5,044 bases of DNA from Acidobacteriaceae bacterium. Its GTDB lineage: Bacteria; Acidobacteriota; Terriglobia; Bryobacterales; Bryobacteraceae. A model generated the notes under the pieces. It saw nothing but the letters and a program-made list of their open reading frames with translations. It searched no databases and was not told the DNA's origin. Both the position numbers and the translations under genes were made by a program. The stretch lies in assembly GCA_019239585.1 (NCBI GenBank), contig JAFAZU010000575.1, positions 1-5,044 of the forward strand, written 5' to 3'. Of the stretch, positions 1-5,044 are shown piece after piece. Each line of letters opens with the position of its first letter. Position 1 is the first letter of the stretch.

Positions 1-1379
1 TGTTCTTCGCCTTTGCTGGGGCAAAAACCGACGGCGCACGCTTTGCCGGTCCAGCCATCGAAAAGGGAGCCCTGGCAATTGTCAGCGAGCAGTCGCGCCC
101 AGGCGGATTTTCTCATCCTTGGCTGCAAGTCACGCATGGTCGTCAGGCGCTCTCGACTGCTGCTCGCAACTTTTTCGGCAGACCGGACGAACGTTTGGCG
201 CTGACCGCTATCACGGGGACCAACGGAAAGACGACCAGCACGCTTCTGATCGATTCCATCCTGCGCGCCGCTGGCAAAGTTACCGCGCTTGTTGGAACGA
301 TTGAGTACCACCTGGCAGGTCGGGTTTTGCCGGCAGTCAATACCACTCCTGAGTCGCTGGATCTGTTTGCGCTCATGCACGACCTCGAAGAAGCAGGAGG
401 CACGCACTTTACTTTGGAGGCTTCGTCCCATGCGCTCGATCTCGGGCGTATTCATGGTCTGTCGGTGCATACGGCTGGGTTTACCAATTTCACCCGTGAC
501 CATCTTGATTATCACGGCACCATGGAAGCTTATTTCGCAGCCAAGCAGCTTTTGTTTAAACCACGCAGCGGTCCCCCCCCGCGCTTTGCCGTCCTGAATA
601 CAGATGATGAGTACGGAAGCCGCTTTGAAATTTCACCGGAGACGAAGGTTTACTGGTACGGCACACAGCCGCCCTCCGCTCGTTCCGATGCCCTTTGGGT
701 GCGCCCAACGGATATCCAGTCTGGGTTTGAAGGCTTACGCTTCCGGGTGAATGCCGGGGATTTAGGCTTTGACGTCCAATCAAGTCTGGTCGGCCACATT
801 AATGTGTCAAACATTTTGTTAGCCTGTGCTGTCGCCTTGAGTCATCAAATCACTCCGGAAGCAATAGGAAAGGGAATAAGTAATCTGCGGAGCGTAGGAG
901 GAAGATTCGAACGGGTGGAAGAAGGGCAGCCATTCATGGTTGTTGTAGATTACGCACACACGGATGATGCTTTGCGGAACGTCCTCTCCGTCGCGCGCCG
1001 CATGACTCCCAAGCGCATCATTACGCTGTTTGGCTGCGGAGGAGACCGGGACCGCTCCAAGCGACCCTTAATGGGCCTAGCGGCCGGGGAGGGAAGCGAC
1101 TTTGTGGTGCTGACATCCGATAATCCCCGCAGCGAAGATCCGCTCGCGATCATGAACGATGCGCTCGTCGGTTTACAACGTTCCGGTACCCCTTACTTGA
1201 CAGAACCGGATCGTGAACGTGCTATTCGAGCCGCCATTGAATCTGCCGAAGGGGGCGACATTGTGATTCTCGCGGGCAAAGGACATGAAACCTATCAAGT
1301 ACTAAAGGATGGTCCCATTCCCTTTGACGACCGTGAAGTAGCCCGCCGTATCTTAAAAGAGTCGCATATCTTACGCTAA
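1..1379 (+). CDS. murE: UDP-N-acetylmuramoyl-tripeptide synthetase MurE (meso-diaminopimelate-adding), 5'-partial
   Basis: Cytoplasmic ATP-dependent ligase that adds the third stem-peptide residue to UDP-MurNAc-L-Ala-D-Glu. The frame is open from the first complete codon at base 3, giving 458 residues in the window. The family usually has about 490-500, so roughly 35-45 N-terminal residues lie upstream, including the DSR uridine-site motif. The visible N-terminal domain begins FFAFAGAKTDG. The ATPase P-loop TGTNGKTT is at window residues 71-78 (bases 213-236), NTTPE at 113-117, and EASSH at 139-143. The putative carbamylated lysine of YFAAKQLL is K181, and GCGGDRDR is at 344-351. DNPR at 373-376 (bases 1119-1130) and GKGHE at 425-429 (1275-1289) form the amino-acid pocket; the arginine of DNPR marks diaminopimelate rather than lysine specificity. 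HTDDAL replaces the more usual HTPDAL. It is followed directly by mraY, with no murF between. An internal TTG at 195 lies just before the P-loop and is not a credible start. Identity is very secure. Confidence 0.97.
   Translation, partial: FFAFAGAKTDGARFAGPAIEKGALAIVSEQSRPGGFSHPWLQVTHGRQALSTAARNFFGRPDERLALTAITGTNGKTTSTLLIDSILRAAGKVTALVGTIEYHLAGRVLPAVNTTPESLDLFALMHDLEEAGGTHFTLEASSHALDLGRIHGLSVHTAGFTNFTRDHLDYHGTMEAYFAAKQLLFKPRSGPPPRFAVLNTDDEYGSRFEISPETKVYWYGTQPPSARSDALWVRPTDIQSGFEGLRFRVNAGDLGFDVQSSLVGHINVSNILLACAVALSHQITPEAIGKGISNLRSVGGRFERVEEGQPFMVVVDYAHTDDALRNVLSVARRMTPKRIITLFGCGGDRDRSKRPLMGLAAGEGSDFVVLTSDNPRSEDPLAIMNDALVGLQRSGTPYLTEPDRERAIRAAIESAEGGDIVILAGKGHETYQVLKDGPIPFDDREVARRILKESHILR
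573..580 (+). repeat. Eight-C homopolymer inside murE
   Basis: Eight consecutive C bases encode part of an SGPPPR segment in the loop after the carbamylated-lysine helix of MurE. The reading frame is intact across it: P-loop upstream and DNPR downstream are in the same frame. Such tracts are prone to slippage in polymerase copying and in sequencing, but nothing here shows that this one varies. Confidence 0.75.
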
Positions 1380-1426
1380 TAATTTGTTTTCCCTGTCCTC
1401 TTTGCAGGTGGGAAAGCTTCCTGAAC
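1380..1426 (+). other. murE-mraY intergenic gap (normal murF position)
   Basis: This 47-base spacer starts with TAATAATTTG after the murE stop and continues with a pyrimidine-rich run at about 1387-1403, then the ribosome binding region of mraY. I see no inverted repeat with a T-run that would act as a terminator, and no convincing -35/-10 pair. In many bacteria murF sits between these two genes; there is no room here for even a recognisable remnant of it. Cotranscription of murE and mraY is the simplest reading. Confidence 0.7.
1406..1416 (+). promoter_or_regulatory. Probable ribosome binding site of mraY
   Basis: AGGTGGGAAAG is a purine-rich stretch ending 10 bases before the ATG at 1427. 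It is the only Shine-Dalgarno-like sequence in the gap. Its match to the anti-Shine-Dalgarno is imperfect and the AGG core is somewhat far from the start, so translation is probably moderate. Confidence 0.5.
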
Positions 1427-2563
1427 ATGCTCTATTGGCTGCTTTTTCAAGTTCTTCATGAGTACATTCCGGCGTTCCGCGTCTTCGGCTACGTCACTAC
1501 TCGCACTGCACTGGCCAGTTTAACTGCTCTCGCGCTCTCCTTGGCGCTTGGCCCGTCTATGATCCGCAAGCTCCGCGAACTTAGCTTCGGGCAGCATATT
1601 CGTGAGGAAGGTCCGCAATCTCATTTCAAGAAAGCGGGTACGCCTACCATGGGCGGCCTGCTGATTGTTACATCCATCGTTTTGCCGACCTTGCTTTGGG
1701 CTGACCTGCGCAACCCTTACGTTTGGGTCGCATTACTTGGCCTGATCGGCTTCGGAGCTATTGGTTTTGTTGACGATTACGCGAAAGTAGCGAAAAAGCG
1801 CAATCTGGGCCTGACCGCGCGTCAAAAGTTCTGGGCGCAAGTCTTCTGCGCTATGGTTGTCGGCTTCGTGCTGCTTCTCTTACACGCCAACCAGGCTTAC
1901 TCAACTGCCATCAACGTTCCCTTCTTTAAGCAATTCAAGCCGGACCTGCTCATCGAGTCGCTCACAAGAAACTTCTGGACCTATCCGCTGGCCTTCATTC
2001 TTTTCTACTTCTTTATCGTCTTTGTTATGGTCGGCTCTTCCAATGCCGTGAACTTAACAGACGGCCTGGATGGATTAGCAATTGGCCTCATGGTTATCGC
2101 CTCCGGCGCGATGACGGTCCTGACCTATGTTTCGAGCCACGCCAAATTTTCCGACTACTTGGATTTAGCGCATCTGGTACGCTCCCAGGAGTTAACCATC
2201 TTCTGTGCGTCAATGTTCGGAGCGAGTCTGGGTTTTCTGTGGTATAACTGTCATCCCGCGCAGGTGTTCATGGGGGACGTCGGCTCGCTTGCACTAGGGG
2301 GAGGCTTGGGAGTTATCGCTGTGCTTATCAAACAGGAAGTACTGCTCGTTTTTATTGGCGGCGTTTTTGTGCTTGAAGCGCTCTCCGTCATCCTGCAGGT
2401 TGGCAGTTATCGCTTGCGCGGCGGCAAACGCATCTTCAAAATGGCCCCGATCCATCATCACTTTGAAGCGCTAGGCTGGCCCGAGTCAAAAATTGTTGTC
2501 CGTTTTTGGATCATCGGTTTGGTGATGGCATTATTCGCTCTGACCACGCTTAAGTTGAGGTAA
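1427..2563 (+). CDS. mraY: Phospho-N-acetylmuramoyl-pentapeptide-transferase MraY
   Basis: Integral inner-membrane enzyme that transfers phospho-MurNAc-pentapeptide from UDP to undecaprenyl phosphate, making lipid I. The product has 378 residues, somewhat longer than the roughly 360 of E. coli; the extra length appears to lie in the segment around residues 155-182 and in the loop around 240-253. Hydrophobic stretches fit the ten-helix fold of the family. Diagnostic motifs are present: GTPTMGG at 71-77, the Mg-binding pair in GFVDDY (D116, D117), NAVNLTDGLDG at 206-216, FMGDVGSLALGG with the third catalytic aspartate D284, and PIHHHFE at 341-347, whose histidine triplet lies in the active-site loop. 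The ATG start gives an N-terminus MLYWLLF typical of the family. The overall sequence, including the ending ALTTLKLR, resembles acidobacterial MraY from memory. It lies 47 bases after murE, and its stop is 9 bases before murD, consistent with an operon. Confidence 0.98.
   Translation: MLYWLLFQVLHEYIPAFRVFGYVTTRTALASLTALALSLALGPSMIRKLRELSFGQHIREEGPQSHFKKAGTPTMGGLLIVTSIVLPTLLWADLRNPYVWVALLGLIGFGAIGFVDDYAKVAKKRNLGLTARQKFWAQVFCAMVVGFVLLLLHANQAYSTAINVPFFKQFKPDLLIESLTRNFWTYPLAFILFYFFIVFVMVGSSNAVNLTDGLDGLAIGLMVIASGAMTVLTYVSSHAKFSDYLDLAHLVRSQELTIFCASMFGASLGFLWYNCHPAQVFMGDVGSLALGGGLGVIAVLIKQEVLLVFIGGVFVLEALSVILQVGSYRLRGGKRIFKMAPIHHHFEALGWPESKIVVRFWIIGLVMALFALTTLKLR
2555..2561 (+). promoter_or_regulatory. 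Ribosome binding site of murD
   Basis: TTGAGGT contains a GAGG core at 2557-2560, overlapping the last codon of mraY and the first base of its stop. The core ends 12 bases before the TTG at 2573, a slightly long but workable spacing. It supports the TTG start, since the mraY stop at 2561-2563 is in the same frame and no ATG or GTG occurs in frame before the first Rossmann strand. Confidence 0.55.
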
Positions 2564-2572
2564 ACACGCCCT

Positions 2573-3916
2573 TTGGACCTTCGCGGAAAACAGGTTGTTG
2601 TTATTGGCACGAAACGCTCCGGTCTAGCAGCGATTGAACTGCTGTTGAAGCGGGGCGCTCACGTCCGCGCGATGGATGCGAGTCCCTTAACGCCGGAAGA
2701 AGAAAGGAGATTTGCCGCTCTGGGCGTGCCTGTGCTGCCGCAAGAGCCGGAGTATCTAAAGGGAGATTTGATTGTTCTGTCTCCCGCCGTTCCGTATGAT
2801 CTTCCGATGCTCGCCGACGCACGCGAGCACGGCATTGCAGTGATCGGAGAGGTTGAACTATCCTCTTACTTTCTAAAAGGTGCGGTGATCGGCATCACGG
2901 GCTCGAATGGAAAAACCACGACCACCGCGTTGACCGGCCATCTCTTAAAGGAGTGCGGCATCCCCTGTCAGGTTGGCGGAAATATTGGAACAGCCGTCAC
3001 CAGCCTGGTTGATTCCTCGGCTGATAACCAGTGGAACGTTTTAGAACTCTCCAGCTTCCAACTGGAATCCATTTCTCATTTCAACGCGAAAATCGGGGTA
3101 TGCCTCAATGTGACACCAGATCATCTGGACCGTCACGGTACATTCGAAAACTACGCCAATGCGAAAGCTCGCCTCTTCGAAACGCAAGGAGTGGGCGACT
3201 ACGCTGTGCTGAATTTAGAAGATCAGGTTTGCCGGAGCTTTGCCCGGCGCACGAAAGCGCAAGCCTGCTGGTTCAGTACATCACAGCCTGTACCGCACGG
3301 TCTCTGGATGAGAGACGATCAGCTTTTCTGGGACAAGCAGCCGCTCATGCGCCGCAACGATATTAAGCTGCGTGGTTTGCATAATGTGGAAAACGTGATG
3401 GCGGCGGCGCTTACGGCGCTGCTGGCCGGAGCTTCTCCCCAGCAAATCGGGTCTGCAGTCGCTTCGTTTCCTGGAGTGGAGCATCGCATTGAGTTTGTAC
3501 GCAATCTGGAGGGAGTGAACTACTTCAACGACTCGAAAGCTACCAATGTGGACGCTTCCCTAAAAGCAATTGATGCGTTTCACAATGGTCTCTGGATCAT
3601 TCTGGGCGGAAAAGACAAAGGCAGCGACTACACTCCTTTGCGCGAGCCGCTTCAACAGCGGGCAAAAGCCGCTTTGCTGATTGGAGCGGAGCCGCCCTAT
3701 CCCTACGCCGCTGCTCCGTTGATTAGAACAGCGCTCGGAAACGTGGTTCCTGTTGTGGACTGCGGCACGCTCGATAGCGCCGTCCAATATGCCCGGGCCC
3801 ATGCTCAACCAGGCGACACCGTACTATTAGCCCCGGCGTGCGCGAGCTTTGATCAGTTTCAAAATTTTGAGGAACGCGGAAAAGTGTTCAAACAACTAGT
3901 GAAAGAATTGTTTTGA
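2573..3916 (+). CDS. murD: UDP-N-acetylmuramoylalanine--D-glutamate ligase MurD
   Basis: Cytoplasmic ATP-dependent ligase adding D-glutamate to UDP-MurNAc-L-Ala. Its 447 residues match the family length (E. coli has about 438). The N-terminal Rossmann-like uridine-binding domain (about 1-100) opens with VVVIGTKRSGLAA. The central ATPase domain carries the P-loop TGSNGKTT at 109-116, GGNIG at 135-139, ELSSFQLE at 158-165, and TPDHLDRHG at 181-189. The predicted carbamylated lysine is K198 in NAKARLF, the same number as in E. coli. The C-terminal domain has HRIE from 304, NDSKATN at 319-325, LGGKDKG at 344-350, and the signature PACASFDQFQNFEERG at 421-436. The start is TTG: an in-frame stop lies three codons upstream, and the first in-frame ATG is at residue 34, beyond the first Rossmann strand. 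It is packed between mraY (9-base gap) and ftsW (3-base gap). All expected catalytic residues are visible, so it should be active. Confidence 0.97.
   Translation: MDLRGKQVVVIGTKRSGLAAIELLLKRGAHVRAMDASPLTPEEERRFAALGVPVLPQEPEYLKGDLIVLSPAVPYDLPMLADAREHGIAVIGEVELSSYFLKGAVIGITGSNGKTTTTALTGHLLKECGIPCQVGGNIGTAVTSLVDSSADNQWNVLELSSFQLESISHFNAKIGVCLNVTPDHLDRHGTFENYANAKARLFETQGVGDYAVLNLEDQVCRSFARRTKAQACWFSTSQPVPHGLWMRDDQLFWDKQPLMRRNDIKLRGLHNVENVMAAALTALLAGASPQQIGSAVASFPGVEHRIEFVRNLEGVNYFNDSKATNVDASLKAIDAFHNGLWIILGGKDKGSDYTPLREPLQQRAKAALLIGAEPPYPYAAAPLIRTALGNVVPVVDCGTLDSAVQYARAHAQPGDTVLLAPACASFDQFQNFEERGKVFKQLVKELF
3901..3907 (+). promoter_or_regulatory. Weak purine-rich ribosome binding region of ftsW
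   Basis: GAAAGAA inside the last codons of murD ends 12 bases before the ftsW ATG at 3920. It is a poor Shine-Dalgarno match. A better core, GAGGG at 3915-3919, overlaps the murD stop but abuts the ATG, which is too close for normal use. Reinitiation by ribosomes finishing murD is therefore likely. Confidence 0.3.
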
Positions 3917-3919
3917 GGG

Positions 3920-5044
3920 ATGGCGCAGCGGCTTAAAACAGACTGGCTCTTATTTCTCACCGTACTGGCGATGGTGTGCTTTGGCCTTGTAATGGTCTAT
4001 AGTGCCTCCTCCATTCTTGCCGAACTTAAATTTCACGTTTCGGGAGTTCACTTTTTTGTGCGGCAGCTCGGTTGGGCTGTTGTTTCGATTGCGGTCCTTC
4101 TGTTCTGCATGAAGCGCGACTACCGGAAATGGAACGATCCGCGCATTGCATTTGCCGGACTCGGAATCGTGCTGCTGTTACTCGTCATTGTCTACATCAC
4201 CGATACCGGAAGCCATCGCTGGTTGAAAGCCGGACCGCTTTCTTTGCAACCCTCTGAATTGGCGAAACCCGCTTTGTCGCTCTTTCTTGCATTTTTCCTG
4301 TGCCGCAGGGTCGGAGCAGTGAATGACAAATACACTCTGGCGCCGATTGTCGTTTGTATTTCGGTGATTGCCCTAGCGGTTGCTATTGCCGACCTTGGAA
4401 CCGCTGTTGTGCTGGTTGCCACTACCTTCGCAGTTGTCTTTGTGGCGGGCATTGAGTACCGTTACTTAGCTGTGTGCGGCACCCTCGGTATCCTATTAGG
4501 CTTGAGCTTCATCGCTATGAAGCCTTACCGGTTGGCGCGTGCTATCGACTTTATCGATAAGGATCACAAGCTGCTAGCAAAACTTGATCCGAACGGCCGT
4601 ATTTTGAAATACACGAAACAAACAGCGTCTACCAGCGACCCCGGTTATCAGCAGCGGCAAGCGAAGATCGCCGTGGGCTCAGGCGGGTTTTCGGGCCTGG
4701 GACTCATGCAGAGCAGGCAGAAGATCCTTTATCTTCCCGAGGCGCAAACCGATTTTATTTATGGCATTGTCGGGGAGGAAACCGGTTTTCTCGGTTCTGT
4801 GGCTCTGCTCCTTGGTTTTGCCATCGTGCTCTGGCGAGGTCTGCGAACCTATGCTCGCGCTGCGGACAATTTCGGCCGGTATCTGGCGCTCAGCGTCACT
4901 GTTTGCGTGGTGGTCCAAGCTCTCATTAATATGAGCGTCGTGCTGGATCTAGTGCCCAATAAAGGCATTCCGCTGCCTTTTATGAGCTACGGCGGCAGTT
5001 CACTGCTCAGCACCACCCTTCTGATGGGCATGTTGTTGAGCGTG
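3920..5044 (+). CDS. ftsW: Septal SEDS glycosyltransferase FtsW, 3'-partial
   Basis: Multi-spanning membrane protein that polymerises lipid II into glycan strands at the division septum with a cognate class B penicillin-binding protein. The frame runs from ATG at 3920 to the last base of the window, giving 375 residues without a stop; only the end of the last helix and a cytoplasmic tail should be missing. Residues 1-8 are a short cytoplasmic tail and a first helix follows (about 9-29, containing MVYSASS). W101 lies in HRWLKAGP, followed by QPSELAK at 110-116. ADLGTA at 157-162 replaces the usual PDLGTA. VGSGGFSGLGL follows at 252-262. YLPEAQTDF at 271-279 carries D278, which aligns with the catalytic D297 of E. 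coli FtsW, and PNKGIPLPFMSYGGSS is at 346-361. The loop between PYR (202-204) and GYQ (242-244) is about 20 residues longer than in E. coli. Its position after murD favours FtsW over the paralogue RodA, which shares these motifs. The start is fixed by the in-frame murD stop three bases upstream of the intervening GGG codon. Confidence 0.94.
   Translation, partial: MAQRLKTDWLLFLTVLAMVCFGLVMVYSASSILAELKFHVSGVHFFVRQLGWAVVSIAVLLFCMKRDYRKWNDPRIAFAGLGIVLLLLVIVYITDTGSHRWLKAGPLSLQPSELAKPALSLFLAFFLCRRVGAVNDKYTLAPIVVCISVIALAVAIADLGTAVVLVATTFAVVFVAGIEYRYLAVCGTLGILLGLSFIAMKPYRLARAIDFIDKDHKLLAKLDPNGRILKYTKQTASTSDPGYQQRQAKIAVGSGGFSGLGLMQSRQKILYLPEAQTDFIYGIVGEETGFLGSVALLLGFAIVLWRGLRTYARAADNFGRYLALSVTVCVVVQALINMSVVLDLVPNKGIPLPFMSYGGSSLLSTTLLMGMLLSV

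Noticed and set aside
195..1379. A complete murE starting at the TTG at 195
   Set aside because: The frame continues open upstream to base 3 and encodes a recognisable MurE N-terminal domain (FFAFAGAKTDG). A start at 195 would begin just before the P-loop and remove that domain, so the gene is cut by the window edge instead.
1387..1412. Pyrimidine tract followed by CAGG resembling an intron 3' splice site
   Set aside because: The context is a bacterial operon, with no intron ends or ribozyme structure. Genes on both sides are complete in their own frames, so this is chance composition.
213..2927. Sequence similarity between the P-loop regions of murE (213-236) and murD (2897-2920) as a possible duplication repeat
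   Set aside because: Both are members of the Mur ligase family and share the motif TG(T/S)NGKTT by ancient descent. The flanking DNA is not alike, so it is not a recent repeat.
4192..4918. Open frames on the - strand opposite ftsW, and similar ones opposite murE and murD
   Set aside because: They are short, match no family I recognise, have no convincing ribosome binding sites and lie fully opposite well-conserved genes. They are best explained as shadows of the + strand coding.
1427..5044. mraY, murD and ftsW all lie in the same reading frame, so stop-codon read-through could give fusion proteins
   Set aside because: Three neighbouring genes share a frame by chance about one time in nine. 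Each has its own start, and nothing around the TAA or TGA stops looks like a read-through signal.

Overview
The window is a stretch of a division and cell-wall (dcw) gene cluster. It holds four consecutive genes on the + strand: murE (5' end outside the window), mraY, murD and ftsW (3' end outside the window). Together they cover cytoplasmic assembly of the peptidoglycan precursor (MurE, MurD), the first membrane-linked step (MraY, lipid I synthesis) and septal glycan polymerisation (FtsW). Essentially the whole window is coding. The only gaps are 47, 9 and 3 bases, and the packing suggests one transcription unit. No gene is seen on the - strand, and there is no tRNA, rRNA, CRISPR array, mobile element or convincing terminator.

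Organism: a bacterium that makes meso-diaminopimelate-type peptidoglycan, inferred from the DNPR motif of MurE. The base composition is moderate. The MraY N-terminus, its extended loop after the fourth helix region and its C-terminus resemble MraY of Acidobacteriota (Terriglobia/Koribacter-like) as I remember them. This placement is an inference from recalled family sequences, not a search result.

Layout: 1-1379 murE; 1380-1426 short gap with a weak ribosome binding site; 1427-2563 mraY; 2573-3916 murD, with a TTG start; 3920-5044 ftsW, open to the window edge. The usual order in many bacteria is murE-murF-mraY-murD-ftsW. Here murF is absent from its normal place between murE and mraY, which is the main gene-order peculiarity.

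The genes themselves look intact, with their key catalytic residues present. Worth a second look are the missing murF, an approximately 20-residue net insertion in the extracytoplasmic loop of FtsW that precedes its catalytic aspartate, a loss of the conserved proline in the FtsW PDLGT motif, the start-codon arrangements of murD and ftsW, and an 8-C tract in murE. I see no sign of a previously undescribed system; this is a conserved housekeeping region.
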